A stretch of 64,000 bases of DNA from Alphaproteobacteria bacterium (GCA_017484225.1 JAFUTN010000024.1:28022-92021), one strand, 5' to 3'; positions 45,300 to 53,312 are shown, counted from the first letter of the stretch. Translations and numbers: made by a program. Notes: generated by a model not told the origin, from the letters alone.

Positions 45300-45869
45300 A
45301 TGTCAATCGTAGCCGTTTGGTGCCGCCACAAGGGGGATAATATAATCGGAGCCGGTTCGGGCTTACCATGGAAAATCCCTTCAGATACGCGCCGTTTTCG
45401 TAATTTAACCGAAGGGAAAATCAAAGTTATGGGGCGCCGCACTTATGAAGGAATGCCGCAAAAAGTTTTGATGGGGCGCAAAATGATTGTGCTTGATATT
45501 GAAAATTCTTGTGATGTTTTTGATAAAGAAAATCATATCGTCTTAGATAATGCCGACAAACTGAAAGATTACCCCGAAGATTTGTATATATCCGGCGGCG
45601 CTTCGGTTTATGCAAAATTTTTTACTACTCCGGCGATTATGCCGGACATTGTTGTTGATTGCGTTTATCAGGGAGAAATTGCCCCGAACCTGACAGACTT
45701 AATTAATGTAAATGCCAGTGTTGAAGTTTTGGAAAAAAAATATTTTGCCCTGCCGCAAAAATTTGAGCTTGATAATGTTATCACAACCGTATGGCTGAAA
45801 AAAGGTGATTTTGTGGAGCAATCGGTCGTTAAAAATATTTTGGAATACTTGGAAACGGAAGGAAAATAA
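45300..45869 (+). CDS. folA: Dihydrofolate reductase
   Basis: Regenerates tetrahydrofolate. 189 residues; active-site region '[19 protein letters not shown]' with the substrate Asp near residue 31, NADPH-binding '[11 protein letters not shown]' and '[11 protein letters not shown]'. About 20-30 residues longer than E. coli FolA at the C-terminus. AAAGGAA lies before the ATG. Followed after 1 nt by thyA, so the two folate/thymidylate enzymes are cotranscribed. Confidence 0.92.
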   Translation: MSIVAVWCRHKGDNIIGAGSGLPWKIPSDTRRFRNLTEGKIKVMGRRTYEGMPQKVLMGRKMIVLDIENSCDVFDKENHIVLDNADKLKDYPEDLYISGGASVYAKFFTTPAIMPDIVVDCVYQGEIAPNLTDLINVNASVEVLEKKYFALPQKFELDNVITTVWLKKGDFVEQSVVKNILEYLETEGK

Positions 45870-45870
45870 A

Positions 45871-46656
45871 ATGCAGCAATATTTAGATTTATTGAAAGAT
45901 ATTATGGAAAACGGAGTTGATAAAATGGACCGCACCGGAGTCGGAACACGCTCTGTTTTCGGCAGACAAATGCGCTTTGATTTAAGCAAAGGTTTTCCTT
46001 TGGTGACAACAAAAAAAGTGCACTTAAAGAGCATTATTTATGAGCTGTTATGGTTCTTAAAAGGTGAGACAAACGTAAAATACCTGCAGGAAAACGGAGT
46101 GCGAATCTGGAATGAATGGGCAGATGAAAACGGCGAGTTGGGCCCTGTATACGGCTCACAGTGGCGAAACTGGAACGGTGAGGGTATAGATCAAATTGCT
46201 GATGTAATTGAGCGTTTAAAAAAAACACCGAATGATCGCCGCATGATTGTTTCGGCGTGGAATGTCGGTAAAATTGCCCAGATGCATTTGCCGCCGTGCC
46301 ACATGATGTTTCAATTTTATGTTGCTGACAACAAATTGAGCTGTATGCTTTATCAGCGCAGCTGTGATATGTTTTTGGGAGTTCCGTTTAATATTGCCTC
46401 TTACGCGCTCTTAACTATGATGATTGCGCAAGTTTGCGGATATGAAGCAGGTGAATTTATTCATACCCTCGGTGACACTCATATTTATCACAACCATTTT
46501 GAGCAGGTAAAAGAACAACTGTCACACAAGCCTTATCCTTTGCCGCAAATGAAAATTAATCCGAACGTTAAGAACATTGATGATTTCAAATATGAAGACT
46601 TTGAACTGCTGAATTATCAGAGTTACGATACCATAAAAGCAAAAGTAGCAGTATAA
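45871..46656 (+). CDS. thyA: Thymidylate synthase
   Basis: Methylates dUMP to dTMP using methylenetetrahydrofolate. 261 residues with the catalytic Cys in '[12 protein letters not shown]' near residue 142, dUMP-phosphate Arg region '[12 protein letters not shown]', and '[21 protein letters not shown]'. The start at the ATG following GGAAGGAAAATAAA gives the usual family length; an in-frame upstream extension would run into folA. Confidence 0.97.
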   Translation: MQQYLDLLKDIMENGVDKMDRTGVGTRSVFGRQMRFDLSKGFPLVTTKKVHLKSIIYELLWFLKGETNVKYLQENGVRIWNEWADENGELGPVYGSQWRNWNGEGIDQIADVIERLKKTPNDRRMIVSAWNVGKIAQMHLPPCHMMFQFYVADNKLSCMLYQRSCDMFLGVPFNIASYALLTMMIAQVCGYEAGEFIHTLGDTHIYHNHFEQVKEQLSHKPYPLPQMKINPNVKNIDDFKYEDFELLNYQSYDTIKAKVAV

Positions 46657-46662
46657 CAACTG

Positions 46663-47994
46663 CTACTCATTAACAACTTCAGACTGGTGATTTTTTACCA
46701 CCACATGCACTTTGGTTATGCGCATATTATCAATGCGCATAATTTCGTATTTACAGCGCCTGTCTTCTACAATATCGCCTACTTTCGGCTCATGACCGAG
46801 CAAATTGAAAATATACCCGCCGATAGTGCTTTCTTCCTGTTCTTCATACGGTAAATCCATAAATTCGGCAGCATCCTCCAATAAATAAACCCCGTCAAAT
46901 TCATAATTATCGGCATCAATTTTTTTCATCGGCTCTTCGGTAACGACATCATGCTCATCACGAATTTCACCGACTAATTCTTCAAAAATATCTTCCATGG
47001 TAAGCAATCCGGCCGTTCCGCCGTATTCATCCACAACAATAGCCAAATGAATACGTTTGCGCATCATTTCGTGCAGCACTTCGGAGATGGACATATTTTC
47101 CGGAACAAACAAAATTTTACGAGCAATACGTTTCAAAATATCCTTATGCGGAGAATTGGCATTTTCCAAAATATCACGAATATGCACCATACCGATAATC
47201 TGGTCTTTATCCTCCCCGCACAACGGAAAACGAGTATGCTTATTTGCCTTAACAAAAGACATAATATCTTCAAATGTGTCATCCTGATATATACAATTCA
47301 TATCTTGGCGCGGAATCATAATTTCGTGGGCAAGAATTTCCGAAAAAGTGATGGCATTTTGGATAATTTCACTTTCCGTATCATCAATAACACCGCCTTT
47401 TTGCGAGGCATCAATAATCAACTTAATTTCTTCTTCGGAATGGGCATCTTCATTTTCGTCGGCCTGCTGGATTTTCATACACTTCAAAATCCAAAGAGAA
47501 ACATGGTCAAAACACCAAATAATCGGTGTGCAAACCTTATTAAAAGTATAAAGCGGAACGGCAACCAGCAAAGCATATCGTTCCGTATCTTGAATTGCCA
47601 TTGATTTAGGAACCAACTCACCAAGCACAACGTGCAACAAGGTAATAAACGTAAAAGCAATACCAAAGCTTACGGAATGCAGCAACACATCATTTATCTC
47701 AAAAAAGTTACCGCAAATATCTTCCAGCAAGCGAGATACTGCCGGTTCACCGAGCCAACCCAAGCCAAGAGAGGCAAGTGTGATACCAAGCTGGGTTGCA
47801 CTCAAATATGTGTTAAGATGTTCATTTATTTCCAAAGCAATACGAGCACGTTTGCTTCCGGAATGGGCCAGCTCTTCCAACTTAGTGCGTCGGATTTTTA
47901 CTACCGAAAATTCTGATATTACAAAAAAAGCGTTACAAAAAACAAGAAACAGAACCAATAAAAGATTGATTACATAGCTATACGTGGGACTCAT
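46663..47994 (-). CDS. CNNM/CorC-family membrane protein with CBS domains
   Basis: A 443-residue protein: N-terminal DUF21/CNNM domain with four membrane segments (about 1-180), paired CBS domains (about 205-330, 'MIPRQDMNCIYQDDTFEDI', 'RIHLAIVVDEYGGTAGLLTMEDIFEELVGEI') and the C-terminal CorC_HlyC domain. The family includes magnesium/cobalt exporters and 'hemolysin-like' proteins; metal-ion efflux is the likely role. Convergent with thyA. Confidence 0.92.
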   Translation of the reverse strand: MSPTYSYVINLLLVLFLVFCNAFFVISEFSVVKIRRTKLEELAHSGSKRARIALEINEHLNTYLSATQLGITLASLGLGWLGEPAVSRLLEDICGNFFEINDVLLHSVSFGIAFTFITLLHVVLGELVPKSMAIQDTERYALLVAVPLYTFNKVCTPIIWCFDHVSLWILKCMKIQQADENEDAHSEEEIKLIIDASQKGGVIDDTESEIIQNAITFSEILAHEIMIPRQDMNCIYQDDTFEDIMSFVKANKHTRFPLCGEDKDQIIGMVHIRDILENANSPHKDILKRIARKILFVPENMSISEVLHEMMRKRIHLAIVVDEYGGTAGLLTMEDIFEELVGEIRDEHDVVTEEPMKKIDADNYEFDGVYLLEDAAEFMDLPYEEQEESTIGGYIFNLLGHEPKVGDIVEDRRCKYEIMRIDNMRITKVHVVVKNHQSEVVNE

Positions 47995-48195
47995 TTGTCG
48001 TTTTAAAATTTAACCTCAAATTATTAAAGATGGAACAGAGTATATAAATATGTTTAAGGTTTGTCAATATGTTTATTGCTTAGGATTAAATATTGCAAAA
48101 TAAAAACAGAAGCCGAACATTTTAAGTGAAATAAAAAAGTAGCAAATAAAAAAAGAATCGTGTAGTCGGTAATTGAGAAAAAAAGCACAAAATAC

Positions 48196-48224
48196 TTGAC
48201 AAAAATCGCGGGGGGGGGTAAACT
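48196..48224 (+). promoter_or_regulatory. Promoter with 9-G tract in spacer (probably phase-variable)
   Basis: Consensus -35 TTGACA at 48196-48201, -10 TAAACT at 48219-48224. The 17-bp spacer ends in nine consecutive G (48210-48218) abutting the -10 box. Slippage of the tract would change spacer length away from the optimum, as known for Neisseria porA and opc. Confidence 0.75.
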
Positions 48225-48251
48225 GAAACCAGTAATCAAAATTTATATATT

Positions 48252-48905
48252 ATGAGGTACTTATTTATAATTTCAGTTTCCGTTTTATGTTTTTCATGTA
48301 ACCACACCGAATATATTGACTCTCACAAAGTCAACGGTTCAGAAATCAAGATTGTCAGCGAAGGAGAAGTTTATAACCACTCTTTAAACTACTTCAAGCT
48401 GGTTGAAGAGCCAAGGACGGAAAGCGATTCAATTTTTATTGAAGACGAGGTAAAAACGGCAAACATCGGTTTTAACCCCGTGGAGCATATTAAAACGATT
48501 TCTTCTGTTAAGTATGGTAACTATACGGTGAGACGTTGTCTATACAGAACAGCCTTTGAAGTGATTATATCTTCATGGGTGGGCAGTAATAGACGGAACA
48601 GGTGCATACCAATTCATTTTGAGGCTGAAGAAATTTGGCTAAATGGTGAATTGATTTTAGAGCAACCGTATGTGTTTGAAAACATAAACACAGAAATAAC
48701 GGAAATCGCTCCGGATGAAGGAATAACAGAAATAGTCGGAAAATATTTGCTTGAATTTCAGATCGTGGCGCACAATCGCTATTTTGAATATAAAAGCGAA
48801 CCATTTTCCTGTTATTATAATGTGGCAAGGCTGAATAAATCTGATGTTTTTGTTTCGCCTGATGATATCACTTTTACTGTAACCTATGATTGGCATCCGG
48901 ATTAA
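48252..48905 (+). CDS. Lipoprotein of unknown function behind poly-G promoter
   Basis: A 217-residue protein with a lipobox (LCFSC, Cys at residue 16) and a beta-rich mature part: 'CNHTEYIDSHKVNGSEIKIVSEGEV', a Cys pair region 'RRCLYRTAFEVIISSWVG', and 'YVFENINTEITEI'. No known family recognised. No clear ribosome site before the ATG, which is about 20 nt after the predicted transcription start. Its promoter contains the 9-G tract, so production is probably switchable between cells. It borders the toxin/immunity-like array. Confidence 0.72.
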   Translation: MRYLFIISVSVLCFSCNHTEYIDSHKVNGSEIKIVSEGEVYNHSLNYFKLVEEPRTESDSIFIEDEVKTANIGFNPVEHIKTISSVKYGNYTVRRCLYRTAFEVIISSWVGSNRRNRCIPIHFEAEEIWLNGELILEQPYVFENINTEITEIAPDEGITEIVGKYLLEFQIVAHNRYFEYKSEPFSCYYNVARLNKSDVFVSPDDITFTVTYDWHPD

Positions 48906-48948
48906 CTTCAAAACACCTCATTTCGCAAGATTTGCGGTGTTTTTTAGT

Positions 48949-49044
48949 TTACAGACCTCTAAATCGTCAGGTTTGGCCAAGACATCTACTGCTTTAAAAA
49001 AAACGCATATTTCGTCCCAGTGTCTTTCTTAACTCATTTATCAT
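48949..49044 (-). pseudogene. Orphan 5' end of toxin-like gene, broken after 16 codons
   Basis: The ATG at 49044 with the same ribosome site begins MINELRKTLGRNMRF, nearly identical to the full gene at 52122, then meets a stop within a T8/A3 run. In the shifted frame after that run a short different C-terminus follows (KAVDVLAKPDDLEVCKLK). The join looks like a recombinational fusion of the toxin-like 5' end to another sequence. The upstream promoter (49093-49121) is intact, so the remnant may still be transcribed. Confidence 0.55.
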
Positions 49045-49247
49045 TTTATACTCCTTACAATATTTTTTCAACTAAAAATTAAACTATAAGAAAAGTATAA
49101 GATAAAAATTATTTAAAGTCAAGAAAATAATAAGAAAAATATTTATTATCTGCACGAAATATCCTTATTATCAATATGTTAACTTGACAATAAATATATT
49201 ACACCTGTGTATAAATTTATTAACGCGGCATTTCTTATGAAACAAAC
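49003..49247. repeat. Copy of promoter and 5' end of the toxin-like gene
   Basis: About 245 bp nearly identical to 52078-52323, covering upstream DNA, promoter (TTGACT-17-TATACT on the minus strand, plus 49093-49121), ribosome site and first codons of the gene at 51268-52122. Confidence 0.85.
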
Positions 49248-49256
49248 ACCACAGAG

Positions 49257-49538
49257 TTACAATGCCCATCCAAATAAAATATACTTAAAAAAGTTAAGCA
49301 CATCAAGCATTGTATCCCAATTAATAATGTAATATCCTATGAGATATAGCCACAGTGGAATAATAGCTATTTTCTTTTTTTCCGAAAAATATTCATACCA
49401 GATAAAGTATAAACCAAACAAGCATAAACATATTATTGAGATATAACTATCTTCTGACGTAACCTTAGAATGAAACACCATAACCAACAAGGCAAGACAT
49501 AATATCACGTCACAATATTTCTCAAATTTATTCTTCAT
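49257..49538 (-). CDS. Small membrane protein, immunity-like (copy 4)
   Basis: A 93-residue protein with three hydrophobic segments. Clear paralogue of the gene at 49686: both start MKNK and share 'IPLxLYxIGYYxIxWD' before the C-terminus. Its ATG lies inside the last codons of an orphan toxin-like C-terminus (stop at 49528), the same 11-17-nt overlap seen at the two other pairs. This tip-plus-small-membrane-protein layout suggests immunity against a membrane-acting toxin; the role is inference. Confidence 0.6.
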   Translation of the reverse strand: MKNKFEKYCDVILCLALLVMVFHSKVTSEDSYISIICLCLFGLYFIWYEYFSEKKKIAIIPLWLYLIGYYIINWDTMLDVLNFFKYILFGWAL

Positions 49539-49626
49539 TGTTTCTCCATTTATTTACTAAAGCATTTGTCATTGATGCACCGGCATTAGAAACTCCTTCT
49601 ATTACTTTCCTTGCCGGTTTATACAT
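49528..49626 (-). pseudogene. Orphan C-terminal tip of toxin-like protein (tip 2)
   Basis: A 32-codon open stretch starting MYKPARKVIEGVSN and ending NKWRNNEE. It aligns with the end of the 284-residue protein at 51268 (shared pattern N-x-LLK ... A-x-x-x-x-x-x-N-x-x-W-R-x-x-x-E) but lacks the upstream 240 residues; a stop lies eight codons before the ATG. Overlaps the small membrane gene that follows. Interpreted as a displaced C-terminal cassette. Confidence 0.55.
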
Positions 49627-49734
49627 CTCATTAGCCTTAAGTAATTTGTTTTATATTTTAATATAACTTAGATTTCAAAGTCTTGTTATCTGAATATTCC
49701 TTTCCAAAAGACATTTGCTACCTCGCATATTGAA
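49536..49734. repeat. Tip/linker repeat, copy 1
   Basis: About 195 bp nearly identical to 50356-50550. It covers the orphan tip, the intergenic DNA before it and the end of the preceding small membrane gene (CEVANVFWKGIF codons). Confidence 0.85.
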
Positions 49735-49955
49735 TCCCAGCGAATCACATAATATCCGATGACATATAAATATAAAGGTATTAAGGCAGCATTTTTATTT
49801 TTTGCGCTTATATCCCACCATACATGATATAATATGAACATCCATAAACACATGATAGACAACCATCCGTTTTTCACTATGCCAAAATGCATTATCATAA
49901 ATAATGAAACAATATAAAATATTATGTCAAAAAAACTATGTAATTTATTCTTCAT
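49686..49955 (-). CDS. Small membrane protein, immunity-like (copy 3)
   Basis: An 89-residue protein with three hydrophobic segments, paralogous to the one at 49257. Start at the ATG with AGGAG at 4 nt; the reading frame continues 35 codons upstream through an orphan-tip remnant (see next entry), so that a longer fusion product is possible. Its C-terminal codons (CEVANVFWKGIFR) are duplicated as an isolated fragment near 50515-50550. Confidence 0.6.
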   Translation of the reverse strand: MKNKLHSFFDIIFYIVSLFMIMHFGIVKNGWLSIMCLWMFILYHVWWDISAKNKNAALIPLYLYVIGYYVIRWDSICEVANVFWKGIFR

Positions 49956-50060
49956 TTTTCTCCTTTGATATAAATCATACACATAAGGAAAAGATGAGGT
50001 AAACCCGTTCATAACCCCTCGCCCAAACCTATACATTTCCTTAAAAACAAAAAATTTCAC
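49956..50060 (-). pseudogene. Orphan tip remnant fused in frame to small membrane gene (tip 3)
   Basis: A 35-codon stretch (MKFFVFKEMYRFGRGVMNG ... LYQRRK) that resembles the other orphan tips (EMYKPARKVIEG) and runs in frame into the small membrane gene at 49955 without a stop. It overlaps the end of the upstream small membrane gene by 20 nt. Confidence 0.4.
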
Positions 50061-50358
50061 GGCAAGCTAAATGCCATATTTCACCGCTTGATAATGGTTC
50101 CCAAATATACCATAAATATAACAGCATAATAATTAACAAACCCAAACAGTAAGCCTCAGGTGTTAAATGTATTTTACTCGTAATTCTCATATAGACTATT
50201 AAAGCAATCACATAAACAAATTCTCCTACATTGCGTAACGCAAATATGAATTGCATCTCAAAAGCAAATAAAATACAAACAAGTATTGCCATAAATTGAT
50301 AATATTTAACATAAAAGTCCCATATTTTCCATAGTATTGTTTTAATAATCTTCTTCAT
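50041..50358 (-). CDS. Small membrane protein, immunity-like (copy 2)
   Basis: A 105-residue protein with three hydrophobic segments. Paralogue of the gene at 50964: same length and a shared C-terminal pattern 'LYIW[EQ]PLS[SD]G-x-I ... REI/M'. Begins inside the end of orphan tip 1 (17-nt overlap). The distribution into two paralogous families within one array (copies 1/2 and 3/4) matches different immunity specificities; inference only. Confidence 0.6.
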   Translation of the reverse strand: MKKIIKTILWKIWDFYVKYYQFMAILVCILFAFEMQFIFALRNVGEFVYVIALIVYMRITSKIHLTPEAYCLGLLIIMLLYLWYIWEPLSSGEIWHLACREIFCF

Positions 50359-50446
50359 TTCTTCTCCATTTATTTACTAAAGCATTTGTCATTGATGCAC
50401 CGGCATTAGAAACTCCTTCTATTAATTTCCTTGCCGGTTTATACAT
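50342..50446 (-). pseudogene. Orphan C-terminal tip of toxin-like protein (tip 1)
   Basis: A 34-codon stretch starting MYKPARKLIEGVSN, ending NKWRRNEEDY, open for a further 14 codons upstream without a start (ends at TGA). Nearly identical to tip 2 apart from the last residues, and alignable with the end of the complete protein at 51268. Overlaps the following small membrane gene. Confidence 0.55.
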
Positions 50447-50550
50447 CTCATTAACCTTAAGTAATTTGTTTTGTATTTTAATATAACTTAGATTTCAAAG
50501 TCTTGTTATCCGAATATTCCCTTCCAAAAGACATTTGCCACCTCGCATAT
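50356..50550. repeat. Tip/linker repeat, copy 2
   Basis: Nearly identical to 49536-49734. Its right end abuts a copy of the toxin-like gene 5' end, joined at the shared ATATGCGA. Confidence 0.85.
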
Positions 50551-50584
50551 TTCGTCCCAGTGTCTTTCTTAACTCATTTGTCAT
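50495..50584 (-). pseudogene. Chimeric remnant: toxin-like 5' end joined to immunity-like 3' end
   Basis: Starts MTNELRKTLGRNMR as in the full gene, with the same ribosome site, then switches to the 3' end of a small membrane gene in another frame (GGKCLLEGNIRITRL, stop). The 5' copy lacks the -35/-10 promoter present at 52172-52200. The junction at ATATGCGA is a likely recombination point. Confidence 0.6.
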
Positions 50585-50627
50585 TTTATACTCCTTGCAA
50601 TATTTTTTCAACTATAAATTAAACCCA

Positions 50628-50658
50628 AAAAAAGCCTCGGAACTTAATCCAAGGCTTT
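50628..50658 (-). terminator. Intrinsic terminator in the array
   Basis: On the minus strand AAAGCCT and AGGCTTT arms (with inner GGA/TCC) followed by seven T; would end the transcript of the complete toxin-like/small membrane pair. Confidence 0.75.
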
Positions 50659-50661
50659 ATA

Positions 50662-50701
50662 ATTGGTGGTGTAGTTTGGCAAGTTTAAATTTAAAATATA
50701 C
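50662..50701. repeat. 40-bp direct repeat, left copy
   Basis: Matches 52357-52396 with a few changes (ATTGGTGG ... GTTTGGCAAGTTTAAAT ... AATATAC). With its partner it brackets the complete toxin-like unit, terminator included, and both copies adjoin a minus-strand terminator. Confidence 0.8.
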
Positions 50702-50963
50702 ATATCTATGATTATTATTTATTTTCAAATTGTTATAGTGAAAAATATGTATATTTTTAATACTGCATTGCAATAATTTTCACTAGAATTTTATCAACAA
50801 ATTATGCCGTAAATTTTAATTTTTTATATATCAAAACCGTATTCCACAAACTGTCGGTGTGCCCTCGCGCCTTAAAAGGTATACTTGGCAAAGCTAAAGC
50901 TCCATCAACCTCAGCCAGACTAGATACGGTCGGAACTGGTATTGTCGTGTAATTTCTATATCA
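50702..50963. other. AT-rich gap with unassigned remnant
   Basis: No gene start. Between 50830 and 50950 a minus-strand stretch of about 40 open codons (IPVPTVSSLAEVDGALALPS ... ) follows directly after the small membrane gene; it has higher GC than its surroundings and no start codon, so it looks like a fragment of an unidentified gene. Confidence 0.35.
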
Positions 50964-51281
50964 TCATCTGATACTTGTCATTTCTCTGATTGCGTTGCTA
51001 ATCGTTCCGTCTGACAATGGTTGCCATATGTATAACAGATAACAAAAAGATATTATAAAAATTAAAGTTTCTTGCAAAACTTTGCTCATTTTTTTCCGAT
51101 AAAAACAATAAATAATAAATAGGTTAACAGGATACCAAGTAATTAATACTCCAATCCAGTTTCTGAGTGCTATAGCAAAAAGACACATTGTCCCACTAAA
51201 GGTGAGGAGCAATATATCAAATAGAGGATTTTCATATATTTTTATAAGTATTGATTTGATTTTATTTTTACCATTCATCAT
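50964..51281 (-). CDS. Small membrane protein, immunity-like (copy 1)
   Basis: A 105-residue protein with three hydrophobic segments, paralogous to the gene at 50041. Its ATG (first of two) overlaps the end of the complete toxin-like gene by 14 nt, so both are translated together. Small membrane proteins overlapping the end of a larger glycine-rich gene are typical of immunity to pore-forming or membrane-acting toxins (established pattern); specificity here is inference. Confidence 0.62.
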   Translation of the reverse strand: MMNGKNKIKSILIKIYENPLFDILLLTFSGTMCLFAIALRNWIGVLITWYPVNLFIIYCFYRKKMSKVLQETLIFIISFCYLLYIWQPLSDGTISNAIREMTSIR

Positions 51282-52122
51282 CCTTTCTCCAACTGCTTAT
51301 TTGATTAGTTACACTATTGGCTCCCATTTTTGTAAACGCCCGAGCTGATTTTGATAATCCAAAGGATAAATTTTTAGCTCTTTCTTTTAATAAATTGTTT
51401 GTTTTGTTTTCTAAAATATTACCAAATTTTTCACCGGCAATGCTTCCGGCAGTATTTAACCCGATATTTATTGCATATTCCGCCGGACTGTTTGTGTCAG
51501 TCATACCTACACCGCCGATAACCCCGTTTGCAACAGCTCCGGTCATTCCGGAAAACGGCTTTATGGGTGAAACAAGCGCACCGCCGACTTCGGCTAATCC
51601 GGAAACAATTGGATTACGTTCATAGCCGTCATTTAATTCCTGACGGGCAAAGTCACGGTATTCAGTGTATCCTCTCTTCCATGCATCTCCGAAACTTTCG
51701 CCGTTTACATCTTGCCCGAAGGCGCGCATTACTCCGTTTGCCAGCACATTGCCTACTCCGCCGATTACTCCGTTCAGTTCATCACTCCAGCCTAAGCCTA
51801 TTCCTTGCGCTGCATGATTTACCGCATCCAATGTCTTTTGACCTAATCCGTTCGCTTGTTCCGTTTGCATTTTTTGCTGCACACCCTGACCGCCGATATA
51901 TTGCCCGTTGTCGTCATATTGCTCATATTCAATCTCGCTCATCGGTTGTTGCATTTGCTGCTTATTTAAGTATTTTTGCCGCTCCAACGCATTTATTTGC
52001 GCTTGCGTATTCACATCATAAGAACTTTGTGCCTGCAGTTGTCTTATCTGATTGTCTATATTCTCGTTCATTTTGGCAAAACGCATATTTCGTCCCAGTG
52101 TCTTTCTTAACTCATTTGTCAT
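51268..52122 (-). CDS. Glycine-rich toxin-like protein of the tandem array
   Basis: A 284-residue protein. N-terminus MTNELRKTLGRN leads a Gln/Asn-rich helical part (to about 85), then a Gly/Ala-rich middle with 'GIGLGWSDELNGVIGGVGNVLANGVM' and 'VSGLAEVGGALVSPIKPF', similar in style to phage structural or pre-toxin regions, and a basic tip ending SSWRKDDEW. AGGAG lies 6 nt before the chosen ATG; an in-frame ATG nine codons upstream would absorb that site. The promoter is at 52172-52200. Only complete copy of an array with several partial ones. Toxin or effector function is inferred from array layout, not from a known catalytic motif. Confidence 0.55.
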   Translation of the reverse strand: MTNELRKTLGRNMRFAKMNENIDNQIRQLQAQSSYDVNTQAQINALERQKYLNKQQMQQPMSEIEYEQYDDNGQYIGGQGVQQKMQTEQANGLGQKTLDAVNHAAQGIGLGWSDELNGVIGGVGNVLANGVMRAFGQDVNGESFGDAWKRGYTEYRDFARQELNDGYERNPIVSGLAEVGGALVSPIKPFSGMTGAVANGVIGGVGMTDTNSPAEYAINIGLNTAGSIAGEKFGNILENKTNNLLKERAKNLSFGLSKSARAFTKMGANSVTNQISSWRKDDEW

Positions 52123-52323
52123 TTTATACTCCTTACAATATTTTTTCAACTAAAAATTAAACTATAAGAAAAGTATAAGATAAAAATTATTTAAAGTCAA
52201 GAAAATAATAAGAAAAATATTTATTATCTGCACAAAATATCTTTATTATCAATATGTTAACGTGACAATAAATATATTATGCCTGTGCATAAATTTATTA
52301 ACACGGCATTTTCACATAAAACA
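52078..52323. repeat. Promoter/5'-end repeat, parental copy
   Basis: Nearly identical to 49003-49247; a shorter third copy lies at 50549-50627. Confidence 0.85.
52172..52200 (-). promoter_or_regulatory. Promoter of the toxin-like gene
   Basis: Minus strand TTGACT (plus 52195-52200), 17-bp spacer, TATACT (plus 52172-52177); about 50 nt before the start codon. Confidence 0.8.
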
Positions 52324-52324
52324 A

Positions 52325-52347
52325 AAAAGGCAGGAAACCTACCTGCA
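52325..52347 (-). terminator. Intrinsic terminator at right end of the array
   Basis: On the minus strand GCAGG and CCTGC arms followed by C and six T. It lies upstream of the complete unit, next to the right copy of the 40-bp repeat, equivalent to the terminator at 50628. Confidence 0.65.
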
Positions 52348-52356
52348 TTCATTTTG

Positions 52357-52396
52357 ATTGGTGGCATGGTTTGGCAAGTTTAAATTTAAAATATAC
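52357..52396. repeat. 40-bp direct repeat, right copy
   Basis: Partner of 50662-50701; marks the right boundary of the array. Confidence 0.8.
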
Positions 52397-52569
52397 TAAT
52401 TATAAATTCGTGTTTTATTTCAATTTGTTATAATAAAAAATTAAATATTAAAGTGGTACATTTAAAGGAAGCATTTGAGAGCGAGAAAACTCCAATCATT
52501 TAAGCTTGATTCTACATTCTTCTTGACAGCATACGCATAACTTTATACATTCCATACAAAATTGAATTA

Positions 52570-53022
52570 GTGTGGAATTTAAAATTATTGCGTATGTTAG
52601 AATTTTTAAGTTATGGTAACGCCATTTTTTGGGTTGGCTTACTGCTCGTTATTCTTTTGGCCAGTTGCGAGTATTTTTTCAACAACATGTATGTTACACT
52701 GGCAAAATATCACATTTTCAAATTTCCGCAGCACCCACGTTTGCAAAAAACTTGCCGAATTTTGTTTTTAGTGACTTTTGTGTTGGCACTATTTGCTAAG
52801 GTCGGTGTAAATTGGGATACGCGCACATATTTGTGGGATGACGAGTTCATCCGGTTTATGAATGTGTTGCTGATTTATTATGTGGTATGCTACTCTTGCG
52901 TCATTATTTTTTGTATGGTGGCAAAGCTTTTATGGAAGTGCCTATTTTTCTTGTCGCACTTTATAGGTTATGTGCTGATTGGGCTGCAATACAAAATAAC
53001 CGCATGGATTAACGGAAAATAA
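52570..53022 (+). CDS. Hypothetical membrane protein
   Basis: A 150-residue protein with about four hydrophobic segments (near 18-40, 62-82, 98-118, 122-142). A GTG begins the longest frame; an ATG at 52594 (MLEFLSYG) is equally possible, and neither has a strong ribosome site. An excellent terminator follows. Not recognised as a known family. The 170 bp upstream to the array boundary are AT-rich with no further gene. Confidence 0.55.
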   Translation: MWNLKLLRMLEFLSYGNAIFWVGLLLVILLASCEYFFNNMYVTLAKYHIFKFPQHPRLQKTCRILFLVTFVLALFAKVGVNWDTRTYLWDDEFIRFMNVLLIYYVVCYSCVIIFCMVAKLLWKCLFFLSHFIGYVLIGLQYKITAWINGK

Positions 53023-53023
53023 A

Positions 53024-53050
53024 AAACGGGGTTTATTACCCCGTTTTTTT
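53024..53050 (+). terminator. Intrinsic terminator
   Basis: AAACGGGG and CCCCGTTT arms around TTTATTA, with a T-run; also has an A/T-run on the other side and may serve the tRNA on the minus strand. Confidence 0.9.
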
Positions 53051-53052
53051 AA

Positions 53053-53128
<76 letters not shown>

Positions 53129-53288
53129 ATAAATATAAACCGCGCATTCAAGCGCTTCTTGCTCCCGTTGGTCGCTTCGGTCACTCGTTTTCTAAATTCG
53201 CCGCGGTCGCTTTCGCTTCCCTTGCTCATTAAAAAAATTTCGCCGCTTGCGGTAAAAACAACGTTTTGAGGTTGTTTTTATCCTCGCG

Positions 53289-53312
53289 CCCAGCTGAGCT
53301 ATAACCCCATAA
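53289..53312 (-). repeat. Partial duplicate of the tRNA-Ala 5' half
   Basis: 24 bp identical to 53109-53132 (5' end of the tRNA plus four upstream bases). The 156 bp between copies are GC-richer than their surroundings, include an AAAACAAC/GTTGTTTT hairpin (53257-53280) and a second tRNA-like piece (CATTCAAGCGCT at 53145-53156). No gene in this stretch. Confidence 0.8.

Noticed and set aside
48210..48218. G tract as a sequencing artefact
   Set aside because: Cannot be excluded without reads, but its exact fit inside a consensus promoter makes a real tract more likely.
51528..52160. 210-codon plus-strand frame opposite the toxin-like gene
   Set aside because: Arg/His/Leu-rich shadow of a Gly/Gln-rich gene; no ribosome site, and the opposite strand has promoter, Shine-Dalgarno and paralogous copies.
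50662..52396. 40-bp repeat as a tRNA 3' end or attachment site
   Set aside because: The minus strand ends in ...CCACCA, but no T-arm or acceptor pairing could be drawn and no integrase is present.
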